Part shown: piece by piece, positions 26,690-36,000 of the stretch
Numbering within the stretch: the first letter of the stretch is position 1
How the letters are laid out: each line of letters starts with the position of its first letter
Source of the DNA: Sphingomonas sp. Root241
GTDB taxonomy: Bacteria; Pseudomonadota; Alphaproteobacteria; Sphingomonadales; Sphingomonadaceae
Direction of reading: 5' to 3'
NCBI RefSeq assembly: GCF_001428865.1
Contig: NZ_LMIV01000001.1
Span: forward strand, 1,049,776-1,113,775
DNA: 64,000 bases
Notes under the pieces: model-generated
Told to the model about the DNA's origin: nothing
The model's input: only the letters and a program-made list of their open reading frames with translations
Database searches by the model: none
Position numbers and translations under genes: made by a program

Positions 26690-27679
26690 TTAAACCTGCA
26701 ACCCCACCGCTTCCTGCGCTGCCTTGAGCGTCGGGGCGGCCAGGGCATTGGCGCGGGCGGCGCCTTTGGCGAGCTGGGCGCCCACTGCGGCGCGATCGTC
26801 GAGCAGGCGGGTGAGGCGGTCGCGCACCGGCGCGAGCACCGACACCGCGAGATCGGCGAGCGCGGGCTTGAATGCGCCGAAGCCCTTGCCGGCGAATTCG
26901 TCGACCACCGATTGCGGCTCGCGTTCGGCGAGTGCGGCATAGATCGTCACGAGGTTCTTCGCCTCCGGACGCTCGGCGAGCGCGTCGAAGCTGTCGGGGA
27001 GCAGATCGGCATCGGACTTGGACTTGCGGATCTTGGTCGCGATCGTGTCGTCATCGTCGATCAGGTTGATCCGGCTCATGTCCGACGGATCGGACTTGGA
27101 CATCTTGGCGCTGCCGTCACGCAGGCTCATGATCCGCGGCGCGGCCTTGCTGATCAGCGGCTCGGGCAGCGGGAACAGATCGACCTCGAAATCGGTGTTG
27201 AACTTGGTCGCCACGTCGCGGGCGAGCTCGAGATGCTGCTTCTGGTCCTCGCCCACGGGGACATGCGTCGCCTTGTAGACGAGCACGTCGGCGGCCTGGA
27301 GCACGGGATAGGTGAATAGGCCGACGCTGGCGCCCTCGCGGTTCTTGCCGGCCTTGTCCTTCCACTGGGTCATGCGGTTGAGCCAGCCCATCCGGGCGGT
27401 GCCCTGCAGGATCCAGCAGAGCTCGGCATGCGCGGGGACGCGGGCCTGGTTGAACAGGATCGCGCGGTCGTCGATCCCGGAGGCCATCAGGGTTGCGGCC
27501 ATCTCGATCGTCGAATTGGCGAGTTCCTGCGGGCTCACATTGCCGGTGAGGGCGTGGAGGTCCGCCAGAAAGAACAGGCACTCGCCCTGGTCCTGCATCG
27601 CCACCCATTGGCGGATCGCCCCCAGATAGTTTCCGAGGTGGAGATTGCCGGTGGTCTGGATGCCGGAAACGACGCGCAT
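26690..27679 (-). CDS. trpS: Tryptophanyl-tRNA synthetase
   Basis: A 329-residue class I aminoacyl-tRNA synthetase. The HIGH-type motif is TGNLHLGNYLG near residue 9, followed by CLFFLADLHALT, and the KMSKS loop AKMSKSDPS lies near residue 193. The ATG at 27679 gives the usual N-terminus; longer frames run into murJ. It starts two bases after the murJ stop, so the two genes probably share a transcript. Confidence 0.96.
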   Translation of the reverse strand: MRVVSGIQTTGNLHLGNYLGAIRQWVAMQDQGECLFFLADLHALTGNVSPQELANSTIEMAATLMASGIDDRAILFNQARVPAHAELCWILQGTARMGWLNRMTQWKDKAGKNREGASVGLFTYPVLQAADVLVYKATHVPVGEDQKQHLELARDVATKFNTDFEVDLFPLPEPLISKAAPRIMSLRDGSAKMSKSDPSDMSRINLIDDDDTIATKIRKSKSDADLLPDSFDALAERPEAKNLVTIYAALAEREPQSVVDEFAGKGFGAFKPALADLAVSVLAPVRDRLTRLLDDRAAVGAQLAKGAARANALAAPTLKAAQEAVGLQV

Positions 27680-27681
27680 GT

Positions 27682-29265
27682 TCACTCCTTGGGTGCCGTC
27701 TGCGCCTTGCGGCGGATCAGGGCCTTGAGGTCGCTCAGGCGATAGGCCCGGGTGACGAAGCAGGCGACGACATAGATCGCTCCGCCCGCGCCGACCAGCA
27801 CGCTCAGCGCCGCGAAGCGCATCCAGATCGTGCCGGTCAGATACGGGTCGAGCAGCCGCTCGCCGGCGAACAGCGCGCCTCCCATCAAAACCGCGGCGAG
27901 CGCGAGGCGGGGAATGCGGCGCTTCAATTGCGCGTCGGCGGCGAAATGGCCGCGCTTGCCGAGCGCGCGGTAAAGCATCCAGACGTTGACGGTCGAAGCG
28001 ATCGCCGTGGCGAGCGGCGGGCCGACATGCTTGATGAGCGGGATCAGCGCGAGATTTAGCACGAGGTTCACGCCGACCGAGATCGTGGCGAAGCGCATCG
28101 GGGTCTTGGTGTCCTCGCGCGCGAAGAAGCCGGGCGTGAGCACCTTGACCAGCACATAAGAGGGCAGGCCGATCGAGAAGGCTGAGAGCGCCCAGGCGGA
28201 GCGCATTGTGTCTTCGGCAGTGAATTGGCCGTGCTGGAAGAGGCCGCGCACGATCGGCTCGGCGGCGACGACGAAAGCGACGGTGGCAGGAAGCGTGAGG
28301 AACAATGCGAGCTCGATGCCGCGATTCTGCGTCTCCATCGCTTCGGCCTCGCGCCCTGCGCCGAGCAGCCGCGAAATGGTGGGGAGCAGGATGGTGCCGA
28401 GCCCGATGCCGATCATCCCGAGCGGCAGCTGGTTCAGCCGGTCGGCATAATAGATGTACGAGATCGAGCCCTCGGCGAGCAGCGCGCCGGCGAGCGCGGT
28501 CGAGACGATCAAGTTGATCTGTACCGCGCCCGCGCCCGCCGCGGCGGGGAGGATCAGCTTCATCAGCCGGCGAATCTCGGGATCGAGCCGCGGACGGCGC
28601 GGCCGGAGCGACACGCCCGCGGCGCGGCAGGCGATCCACAGCCAGGCGAGTTGGAGCAGCCCGCCGACCGGCACTGCGATCGCCTGCGCGCGCGCTGTTT
28701 CCTCGGGCGTGCCGTGGAAGAACAGGAGCGCCGAGACCATCGCGATGTTGAGTAGGATCGGCGCGGCGGCGTTGACCCAGAATTTGTCGAGCGAATTGAG
28801 GATGCCGCCGAGCAATGAGGCGAGACTGATCAGCATCAGATAGGGGATGGTGATCCGCGACAATTCGACTGCAAAGGCGAACTGGTCGGGAGTCGGGTGC
28901 TGCTTCGAGAAGCCGCCGGCGAGACCCCAGGTGAGCGGCCAGGCGGCGGCGAGCATCACTGCGGTCATCGCGGCGAGGAAGACGAACAGCACCGCCAGCG
29001 CGCGCTCGGCAAAGGCCAGAGCCGGGGCGAGATCGCCTTCGCTCTCGCCGACCTTGCGATTGAACATAGGGATGAAGGCGGAAGCGAACGCCCCTTCGGC
29101 AAAGAAGGCGCGGAACATGTTGGGCAGGCGGAACGCGACGAGGAACGCGTCCGACGCGAAGCTCGCGCCGACAAAGGTTGCTTGGAGCGAATCGCGGACC
29201 AAAGCGAGGACGCGGCTGGCGAGGGTGAGTCCGCCGATCGAGCCAAGGCTGCGGGCGAGCTTCAT
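27682..29265 (-). CDS. murJ: Lipid II flippase MurJ
   Basis: A 527-residue MOP-superfamily flippase with about fourteen membrane segments. It moves the peptidoglycan precursor lipid II across the inner membrane. The N-terminal signature GASFASDAFLVAFRLPNMFR followed by AFFAEGAFASAFIPMF is diagnostic. The ATG at 29265 is chosen since the upstream codons fall inside a dispersed repeat. It is followed closely by trpS. Confidence 0.95.
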   Translation of the reverse strand: MKLARSLGSIGGLTLASRVLALVRDSLQATFVGASFASDAFLVAFRLPNMFRAFFAEGAFASAFIPMFNRKVGESEGDLAPALAFAERALAVLFVFLAAMTAVMLAAAWPLTWGLAGGFSKQHPTPDQFAFAVELSRITIPYLMLISLASLLGGILNSLDKFWVNAAAPILLNIAMVSALLFFHGTPEETARAQAIAVPVGGLLQLAWLWIACRAAGVSLRPRRPRLDPEIRRLMKLILPAAAGAGAVQINLIVSTALAGALLAEGSISYIYYADRLNQLPLGMIGIGLGTILLPTISRLLGAGREAEAMETQNRGIELALFLTLPATVAFVVAAEPIVRGLFQHGQFTAEDTMRSAWALSAFSIGLPSYVLVKVLTPGFFAREDTKTPMRFATISVGVNLVLNLALIPLIKHVGPPLATAIASTVNVWMLYRALGKRGHFAADAQLKRRIPRLALAAVLMGGALFAGERLLDPYLTGTIWMRFAALSVLVGAGGAIYVVACFVTRAYRLSDLKALIRRKAQTAPKE

Positions 29266-29282
29266 TCCGTGTGACCCAATGT

Positions 29283-29393
29283 CGTCATCCCCGCGAAAGC
29301 GGGGACCCATCTCCTGCAGGAGTCAGGAGTTGAAACCGCTGTGGTGGATGTCGAGCGTTCGGGAGATGGGCCCCCGCTTTCGCGGGGGTGACG
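29283..29393. repeat. Dispersed inverted-repeat element, copy 1 (about 111 bp)
   Basis: Ends cgtcatccccgcgaaagcgg and its near-perfect inverse at 29362-29393 form arms of about 32 bases around a core of about 45. The arms match those of copies at 46145 and 53782. The core shares only a short ctgtgg-type segment with the others. Confidence 0.8.
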
Positions 29394-29428
29394 ATGGGTT
29401 GTCACAATGCCCGTTCCCCCTCAATCGA

Positions 29429-29938
29429 TCAGGCGTTGCCTGCGATCTCGCCCTGCGCGACCTCACCGGCCTGGGCGCGCTGCTGCAGGTAGATGCCGGT
29501 GAAGTCGATCGGCTCGAGCATCAGCGGCGGGAAGCCGCCGTCGCGGACCGCATCGGCGATCACGCGGCGCGCGAAGGGGAACAGGATGCGCGGCGCTTCG
29601 CCGAGCAGGAAGGGTTCCATCTGCTCCTGCGGCACGTTGCGGATCGCGAACAGCCCGGCATAGGACAGGTCGACCACGAACGCAGTCTGGTCCTCGGCCT
29701 GCGCCTTGACGTCGATCTTGAGCACGACTTCATAGACGTCCTCGCCGACCTGGCCCGAGCCGATGTTGAACTGGACGTCGATGGCGGGCGCGGTCTGCGA
29801 CTGATAGACCTGCGGCGCGTTCGGATTCTCGAACGAAAAGTCCTTTACGTACTGCGACAGCACACCCGCGACGGGCGCCGTATCGGCCCCATTGGCTGCG
29901 GGCTCGCCGAATTCGGCGATCGTGTCGTTCTCTGCCAT
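29429..29938 (-). CDS. secB: Protein-export chaperone SecB
   Basis: A 169-residue SecB that holds precursor proteins unfolded for SecA. The core FSFENPNAPQVY and the hydrophobic strands VYEVVLKIDVKAQAEDQTAFVVDLSYAGLF, followed by ILFPFARRVIADAVRDGGFPPLMLEPIDF, are typical. It diverges from the Tim44-like gene with 164 bases between starts. Confidence 0.95.
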   Translation of the reverse strand: MAENDTIAEFGEPAANGADTAPVAGVLSQYVKDFSFENPNAPQVYQSQTAPAIDVQFNIGSGQVGEDVYEVVLKIDVKAQAEDQTAFVVDLSYAGLFAIRNVPQEQMEPFLLGEAPRILFPFARRVIADAVRDGGFPPLMLEPIDFTGIYLQQRAQAGEVAQGEIAGNA

Positions 29939-30102
29939 CGAAGATTCCTCTGTTTGCCGGAAAGTTTCACGCGCGTGGCGCGTTTGTACAGCCAGCGCGC
30001 CTAGCAGGGGCGCGAAGGCAGTTCAATCGGGCCGCGTTCGGTCGAGATTTGTAACCCGCGACGCGAAGGCCTATGTACTGTCGCAATGAGGTCGGAGGCC
30101 CA

Positions 30103-30753
30103 GTGTCACTATTCTACGTAATCCTGTTCGCGATGGTCGCCGGTTTTCTGGCGCTCAGGCTCTATTCGGTGCTCGGCAAGCGCACCGGGCATGAGCAGGC
30201 ACTGACCAAGCCGGCCGAGGAACGCGTCGGCGCGCAGCAGATGCCGCGCACGATCGACGTCGCACCCGAAGTTCGCGAGACCGCCGGCCGCCCGATCGAG
30301 GCGGGTGCCGAGACCGGACTGCGTGCCGTGATCTCCGCCGATTCGAGCTTCGACGTCGCACAGTTCGTCGAAGGCGCGAAATCGGCCTACCGGATGATCC
30401 TCGAGGCTTTCTGGAAGGGTGACGAAGAGACGCTTGGCTGGCTGGTCGAGGACGACGTTCGCGGCGGGTTCGCCGAGGCGATCGCCGATCGCAAGGCCAA
30501 GGGCCATGTGCTCGACAATCGGCTGGTCGTCATCGAGCGGGCAGTGATTTCCGACGCCGCGGTCGAGGGCAAGGTCGCGCGGATCACGGTGCGCTTCGAT
30601 GCGGATATCGCGGCGGTGACACGCGATCAGGACGGCAATGTCGTTGCCGGCTCGCTCACCGACGCCGTAGAGACGCACGACGTCTGGACCTTCGCGCGGA
30701 ACCTGCGCAGCGACGATCCGAACTGGAAGCTTGTCGAAACCGACGAAGCATAA
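30103..30753 (+). CDS. Tim44/TimA-like membrane-associated protein
   Basis: A 216-residue protein with one N-terminal membrane helix (LFYVILFAMVAGFLALRLYSVLG) and a Tim44-like C-terminal domain from about residue 80 (EGAKSAYRMILEAFWKGDEETLGWLVEDDV). Bacterial homologues of mitochondrial Tim44 occur in alphaproteobacteria. The GTG at 30103 has GGAGG four bases upstream; an ATG ten codons earlier is also open. It runs into mltA 12 bases later, so they are likely co-transcribed. Confidence 0.82.
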   Translation: MSLFYVILFAMVAGFLALRLYSVLGKRTGHEQALTKPAEERVGAQQMPRTIDVAPEVRETAGRPIEAGAETGLRAVISADSSFDVAQFVEGAKSAYRMILEAFWKGDEETLGWLVEDDVRGGFAEAIADRKAKGHVLDNRLVVIERAVISDAAVEGKVARITVRFDADIAAVTRDQDGNVVAGSLTDAVETHDVWTFARNLRSDDPNWKLVETDEA

Positions 30754-30765
30754 GAGGGCCGAAAC

Positions 30766-32038
30766 ATGCGTCTGTGGGGGGCAGTCGCGCTTGCGGCTCT
30801 GTTGAGCGCCTGTTCGGGCGGAATCGTACCGCCCGAGGCCGGCCCGGCCCGGGCGCCTGCGTCGGCACCAGCCCCGGCACGTGAGCCGTCGCGGCCGAGC
30901 AGCCTCCCTGAAACGCCTGTCCATCTGCCCGCGCGGCAGCCGATTCCGGCCACGCCGTTTCCCGCGATGCCTGCGCTCGCGGCACCGGCGGGCGCCGCCG
31001 GCGCTGAACACGCTGCCGATCGCGCAGGAAAGCGCCGAACGCGGACTCACAGCCTATCGGCTGAGCTGCTCGACGCTCCAGCGGCGCATCGATAGCACCG
31101 GACTGACCCAGGGAGCCGACTGGATCGAATCGTGTCGTGCGGCCGCCGGCTGGCCCGTGCGCGACGCCCGCAATTTCTTCGTTCGCTATTTCGAAACGGT
31201 GCAGGTGGGTGACGGCAAGGCGTTCGCCACCGGCTATTACGAGCCCGAGATCCATGGCTGCCGCGAGCGGCGGCCGGGCTGCGAAGTGCCGATCTACGGA
31301 ATCCCGAGCGACCTGATCGACGTCGATCTCGGGCTCTTCTCGGACGATCTCAAGGGCAAGAAGATCCGCGGGCGAGTCGAGGGCAAGAATTTCGTGCCTT
31401 ATTACGACCGGACCGCGATCGAGGAGGGCAGGCTGCAGGGCCGCGCGCCGGTGATCGCTTATGCCAATGATCCGGTCGAGATCTTCTTCCTGCAGGTCCA
31501 GGGGTCGGGCCGGCTGCGGCTGCCGGACGGCGGGGTGATGCGGATCGGCTATGCCGGGCAGAACGGCCGCGATTACACCGGCATCGGCAAGTTGATGCGC
31601 GACCGCGGGCTGCTCGGGCCGGGCCAGGCTTCGATGCAGGGCATCATGGGCTATCTGCGTGCGCATCCTGAAGAAGGCCGCGCGATCATGCGCGAGAACA
31701 AGAGCTTCGTCTTCTTCAAGGAATTGACCGGCGCGGGACCGCTGGGCGCGATGGGGCTGCCGGTGACCGGCTGGACCAGCGCCGCGGTGGATCCCAAATT
31801 CGTGCCGCTCGGCGCGCCGGCCTTCTTGTCGATGGACCGCACCGACGCTACCGGACTCTGGGTGGCGCAGGACACCGGCGGCGCGATCAAAGGCGCCAAC
31901 CGTTTCGACACCTTCTGGGGCGCGGGCGACGATGCCCGCGCGATTGCGGGGGGCATGTCCGCGCGCGGAACGGCGTGGCTGCTCCTGCCCAAGGGCGTGC
32001 TCGCGCGGCTGACGGCGGCGGCGCCGGCTACGCCGTGA
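30766..32038 (+). pseudogene. mltA: mltA, membrane-bound lytic murein transglycosylase A, with apparent frameshift
   Basis: The start (GAGGG upstream of ATG) gives a lipoprotein signal with LLSAC (Cys at residue 16) and a Pro/Ala linker in one frame. That frame closes at 31095. The MltA catalytic domain (NTLPIAQESAERGL, FETVQVGDGKAFATGYYEPE) and the 3D domain (VQDTGGAIKGANRFDTFWG, with the catalytic Asp motifs) are in the next frame and have no lipobox or credible start. The switch must be near 30985-31010 in a GGCGGGCGCCGCC run. Either a sequencing indel or a real +1 shift is present. MltA cuts peptidoglycan glycan strands. The catalytic domain itself is intact. Confidence 0.75.
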
Positions 32039-32649
32039 AACGGACATTGGCGCCCGACGAAGCGGCGCTGTGGAAACGCGTGATCGAGACAGTGACGCCG
32101 TTGAAGGCGCCGCCGGTGGCGAAGGCTGCTTCTTCTGCTCCCATCCTTGCAAGGGAGGGGCAGGGGGTGGGTGCGAGTGGCGCAGCCGCGAGCCGTACGC
32201 CGATTGTGCGTATGCCGAAAGAACCCCCGAAGCGCGCAGAGGTCCACCCCCAACCCCTCCCGGCAAACAGGGAAGGAAGCAAGAAGGATACCTTGGACGG
32301 ATCATGGGATCGCCGCCTCTCGCGTGGGCTCATCTCCCCCGAATCCTCGATCGATCTGCACGGGCATAATCTCGCCTCGGCCTATGACCGGCTCGATCAT
32401 GGACTCGAACAGGCGATCCGGCGGGGCGACCGGGTATTGCTGCTGATCACCGGCAAGCCCCCACGCCCGGAATCCGAGCGGCCGCATGCGCGCGGGGCGA
32501 TCCGCGCGGCAGTGGGAGATTGGCTGGCATCGTCGCGGTACGCGGATCGAATCGCCGCGGTGCGCGCCGCGCATCCGCGCCACGGCGGCAGCGGCGCACT
32601 CTATATCATACTCCGCCGGCCGAGGACGCCGCCGCCACGAAATTCTTAA
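32035..32649 (+). CDS. Smr domain protein with repeat-derived linker
   Basis: A 204-residue protein starting at a GTG that overlaps the mltA stop (GTGA). The C-terminal Smr (small MutS-related) domain runs from about residue 105: SSIDLHGHNLASAYDRL, VLLLITGK and GSGALYIILRR. Smr domains are DNA/RNA endonuclease-like modules. Residues 35-83 are encoded by an inverted-repeat element and have low-complexity composition. The gene is still in frame across it. Confidence 0.82.
   Translation: MKRTLAPDEAALWKRVIETVTPLKAPPVAKAASSAPILAREGQGVGASGAAASRTPIVRMPKEPPKRAEVHPQPLPANREGSKKDTLDGSWDRRLSRGLISPESSIDLHGHNLASAYDRLDHGLEQAIRRGDRVLLLITGKPPRPESERPHARGAIRAAVGDWLASSRYADRIAAVRAAHPRHGGSGALYIILRRPRTPPPRNS
32138..32285. 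repeat. Inverted-repeat element inside the Smr coding sequence
   Basis: The arm near 32138-32172 (ccatccttgcaagggagggg then cagggggtgg) is inverted near 32243-32282 (ccacccccaacccctccc then ggcaaacagggaagg). It lies wholly in coding sequence and keeps the frame, producing a Pro/Ala/Arg-rich insert in the protein. Confidence 0.6.
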
Positions 32650-32704
32650 CTTATGTCTGCAAGGGTGCCCTCCTGGAGATTCAGGCGGGGGTAAAGCGGC
32701 CGAA

Positions 32705-34378
32705 GTGGAAGGGTTTTCGCTAAAGAGCCGGGCGATCGCGTTTGCGATGTGCGCCGGGGCGGTGGCGTTCATCCTTGCCGTGGCCGCTGCGTCGGAAGGC
32801 GTCATCACCGTCGAATCCGCCGGCCGCGCACTGATCGCCGCGATCATCTGTGGCGTGATGTGCTGGGCCTCGGCCGAGCGCAGCATCGCCTCGACCGCGG
32901 GCGCGATCGACGCCGCGATCGAGCGCCTGGCCGCCGCGGCCAATGGCGATCTCCAGAGCAAGATACCCGAGGAAGTCGAACGCTGCGTACCGCCGCTGGC
33001 CAAGGCGATGGACGGGCTGTTCCACCAGCTCCACGAGAATCTCGAAAGCGTTCAGCGGCTCGCGATGTTCGATCCGGTGACCGCGCTTGCCAACCGCACC
33101 AATTTCCGCCGGACCGCCGAGCGGATGCTCGCCGAGCTGCCGCAGGGCGAGAATGCGGTGCTCTATTTCATCGATCTCGACCGCTTCAAATCGGTCAACG
33201 ACACCTTGGGCCATGCGACCGGCGACATGCTGCTGGGCATGGTCGCCAATCGGCTGCGGGCCGTGGGCGACCGCTTCGCCGCCGAGGGCGCGATCCGGGC
33301 GCCGCTGATCGGCCGGTTGGCGGGCGACGAGTTCACGATGTTCTTCCCCGAAATCGGCAACCTGCGTGATGCCGACCGGATCGGGCGCGGCGTGCTGTTC
33401 GCGCTTTCGGAACCGTTCGAACTTGCCGATCAGGAGATTTCCATCGGCGCTTCGATCGGCGTGGCGATGCGCCCAGAGCACGGTACGACCTTGCATGATC
33501 TGATGCGTGCGGCCGACGCGGCGATGTATCACGCCAAGTCGCTCGGCCGCGGCCGTGCCGAGCATTTCACCGAGTTCCTCGCTGCGCAGATCGCCGAGCG
33601 GGCGCAACTCGAGAGCGATCTGCGCGCCGCGATCGACAAGGATCAGTTCACGCTCGTCTTCCAGCCCCAGGTGAGCGCGGCGGATGGCCGCATCGTCGGC
33701 GCCGAGGCGTTGCTGCGCTGGCGCCATCCCGACGGGCTCAAGCTGCCTGGCGCGTTCATCCAGCGGGCGGAGGAGACCGGGCTCATCGTCGAGATCGGCG
33801 AATGGGTGGTCACCAACGTCGCCGAAACGATCTCGCGCTGGGGCAAATTGGGTCTCCAGCAGAGGCTCGCGGTCAATATCAGCCAGCGCCAGATCGACCA
33901 TGCCGAATTCTTCCGGCGGTTGCGCGCAGCGATGCACGCGGCGCGCGCACCCGCCAGCCTGCTCGAGCTCGAGATCACCGAGACGCTGGCGATGCATTGC
34001 TCGAGCGAAGTGCTCGACGCGATTGCGGCCCTTCGCGCCGACGGGGCCAGCGTTGCCATCGACGATTTCGGTACCGGCTATTCGAACCTCGCGCGGCTGC
34101 GGCAATTGCCGGTCGACCGGGTCAAGCTCGACCGCAGCCTGATCGAGTATGTCGCCGAACAGGTTGAGGCGCGGACGATCGCACAGGCAGTGATCGGCCT
34201 CGTCCACGGCCTCGGCTGCGAAGCGGTGGCCGAGGGGATCGAGAGCGAGGCGCAGGCCGCGGTGCTGCGCGTGATCGGCTGCGACGTGCTGCAGGGCTAT
34301 TCCATTGCGACGCCGATGCCCGAGGAGGCGTTCCTCGCCTGGGTCCGCGACGTCGAGCCGCGGCGGATCGCGAGCTAG
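32705..34378 (+). CDS. GGDEF/EAL c-di-GMP protein (likely phosphodiesterase)
   Basis: A protein of 557 residues. Two hydrophobic segments (about 10-29 and 38-55) are followed by a HAMP-like helix, a GGDEF domain with the motif changed to AGDEF (206-210) and no RxxD inhibitory site at the usual place, then an EAL domain with an intact EALLRW, DDFGTGYSN and AEGIE. This pattern favours c-di-GMP degradation with a weak or regulatory GGDEF. The GTG at 32705 gives the first membrane segment; an ATG 15 codons in is an alternative. Confidence 0.88.
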   Translation: MEGFSLKSRAIAFAMCAGAVAFILAVAAASEGVITVESAGRALIAAIICGVMCWASAERSIASTAGAIDAAIERLAAAANGDLQSKIPEEVERCVPPLAKAMDGLFHQLHENLESVQRLAMFDPVTALANRTNFRRTAERMLAELPQGENAVLYFIDLDRFKSVNDTLGHATGDMLLGMVANRLRAVGDRFAAEGAIRAPLIGRLAGDEFTMFFPEIGNLRDADRIGRGVLFALSEPFELADQEISIGASIGVAMRPEHGTTLHDLMRAADAAMYHAKSLGRGRAEHFTEFLAAQIAERAQLESDLRAAIDKDQFTLVFQPQVSAADGRIVGAEALLRWRHPDGLKLPGAFIQRAEETGLIVEIGEWVVTNVAETISRWGKLGLQQRLAVNISQRQIDHAEFFRRLRAAMHAARAPASLLELEITETLAMHCSSEVLDAIAALRADGASVAIDDFGTGYSNLARLRQLPVDRVKLDRSLIEYVAEQVEARTIAQAVIGLVHGLGCEAVAEGIESEAQAAVLRVIGCDVLQGYSIATPMPEEAFLAWVRDVEPRRIAS

Positions 34379-35523
34379 GCGTTCACCCGCCGCAATATTT
34401 CCTCGTACACATCCGCGAGCGCGACCAAGTCCGCGACCGCCACGGCTTCGTCGAGCTTGTGCATCGTCGCATTGAGCAGGCCGAACTCGACTACAGGGCA
34501 GAGCTTGACCAGATAGCGCGCGTCCGAGGTGCCACCGCTGGTCGATAGCTCGGGGGTGATACCCAGCCTGGCCTCGATCGCGCCCGCGATGAGCGCGGAG
34601 AGGGCGCCGGGCGGGGTGAGGAAGGACTCGCCATAGACGGTACCCTTCACCTGCGCGCCCGGCGCATGACGCTGCACGATCTCGTCGATGCGGGCGATCA
34701 ACTCGGGGCCGTTGTGCATGTCGTTGAAGCGGATCGAGAGCCGCGCCTTGGCATTGCTGGGGATGACATTCGTCGCTGGATTGCCGGTGTGGACGTCGGT
34801 GACTTCGATATTCGAGGCCTGGAACCAGTCATTGCCCGAATCGAGCGTGATCGCGTCGATCTCGGCGAGTGCGGCGATCAGGCGGGGGATCGGATTGTCG
34901 GCGAGGTGCGGATAGGCGACATGACCCTGACGCCCCGGCACGTCGATCCAGATGACTGTCGAGCCGCGCCGGCCGATCTTGATCGTGTCGCCGAGGCGGT
35001 GGGCGGAAGTGGGCTCGCCGACGAGGCAGAGATCGGGCTTCACGCCGCGCTCGGCCATGCGCTCGATCAGCCGGGGGGTCCCGTAAGTGGCGGGGCCTTC
35101 TTCGTCGCCGGTGATGATCAGGCTGAGCTTGCCGTCCGCCGGCACGCGCGCAGCCGCTGCGACGAAGGCGGCGATCGCGCCCTTCATGTCGACCGCGCCG
35201 CGGCCGTAGAGCAGTTCGCCGCGCACCTCGGGGACAAAGGCGTCACCGGTCCAGCCGGGGCCGGGGGGAACGACGTCGAGATGGCCGGCAAAGGCGAAAT
35301 GCGGGCCGGCGTCGCCGCGGGTGGCGAGTAAATTCTCCACCGGCCCGTCAGGCGCCTCGCCCTCGATGAAACGCTCGACTACAAAGCCCAAGGGGATCAG
35401 CGCCGCCTCGAGCACGTCGAACACGGCGCCGCGTGCGGGAGTGACGCTTTCGGCGGCAATCAGCGCCTTGGTGAGTTCGATGACGTCGGGCAAAAGGGTC
35501 TCCACGGCTGTTGGAGGTGGCAT
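34375..35523 (-). CDS. dapE: Succinyl-diaminopimelate desuccinylase
   Basis: A 382-residue M20 zinc enzyme of lysine and diaminopimelate synthesis. It has HLDVVPPG, the DMKG metal site, GDEEGPATYGT and the C-terminal TSGGTSDARYL. Length is right for DapE. It overlaps the 3' end of the GGDEF/EAL gene by four bases (convergent), and its ATG at 35523 overlaps the start of the divergent cupin gene, so both promoters lie inside the neighbour. Confidence 0.95.
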   Translation of the reverse strand: MPPPTAVETLLPDVIELTKALIAAESVTPARGAVFDVLEAALIPLGFVVERFIEGEAPDGPVENLLATRGDAGPHFAFAGHLDVVPPGPGWTGDAFVPEVRGELLYGRGAVDMKGAIAAFVAAAARVPADGKLSLIITGDEEGPATYGTPRLIERMAERGVKPDLCLVGEPTSAHRLGDTIKIGRRGSTVIWIDVPGRQGHVAYPHLADNPIPRLIAALAEIDAITLDSGNDWFQASNIEVTDVHTGNPATNVIPSNAKARLSIRFNDMHNGPELIARIDEIVQRHAPGAQVKGTVYGESFLTPPGALSALIAGAIEARLGITPELSTSGGTSDARYLVKLCPVVEFGLLNATMHKLDEAVAVADLVALADVYEEILRRVNA

Positions 35524-35969
35524 TGCCCAAGCTCGATCTCGATACAATCCCGCAGACCAATGCGACCGGCTATCCGAAGCCGTATTCGGACGTCGTGCAG
35601 GGGCGTTGGTACCGACGGTTGGCCCGGGCGAGCGGAATCAGCGATTTCGGCGTCAGTCACGTTACGCTCCAACCCGGCGCCTGGTCGTCGCAGCGCCACT
35701 GGCACGAAGGCGAGGACGAGTTCGTCGTGATGCTGAGCGGCGAGGCGGTGCTGGTCGACGATTCGGGCGAGACGATGATGCGTCCCGGCGACGTCGCCGC
35801 TTTTCCCAAGGGCGACGGCAACGGCCATGTCCTGCAGAACCGCAGCGACGGAGACTGCGTATTCATCGCGGTGGGCCGGCCCGCCGCAACCGACTGCCAC
35901 TATCCCGACATCGACATGCATTTGCCGGCGGGAGGAGGCTTCCGACGCAAGGGTGGCGGAACCCTGTAG
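35523..35969 (+). CDS. Cupin-domain protein
   Basis: A small protein of about 148 residues with the cupin metal motifs QRHWHEGEDEFVVMLSGEAVL and a second PGDVAAFPKGDGNGHVL. The TTG at 35523 is preferred because GGAGG lies five bases upstream; a TTG at 35511 and GTG at 35517 are also in frame. Cupins include isomerases, dioxygenases and sugar-binding proteins; the substrate is unknown. Confidence 0.75.
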   Translation: MPKLDLDTIPQTNATGYPKPYSDVVQGRWYRRLARASGISDFGVSHVTLQPGAWSSQRHWHEGEDEFVVMLSGEAVLVDDSGETMMRPGDVAAFPKGDGNGHVLQNRSDGDCVFIAVGRPAATDCHYPDIDMHLPAGGGFRRKGGGTL

Positions 35970-36000
35970 TTTCCCATAACGCGCGATTCAGCCAAGCTTC

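Noticed and set aside
29283..29393. CRISPR-like repeat
   Set aside because: The three copies are about 7-17 kb apart, are inverted repeats rather than direct repeats, and have no spacer array or cas genes.
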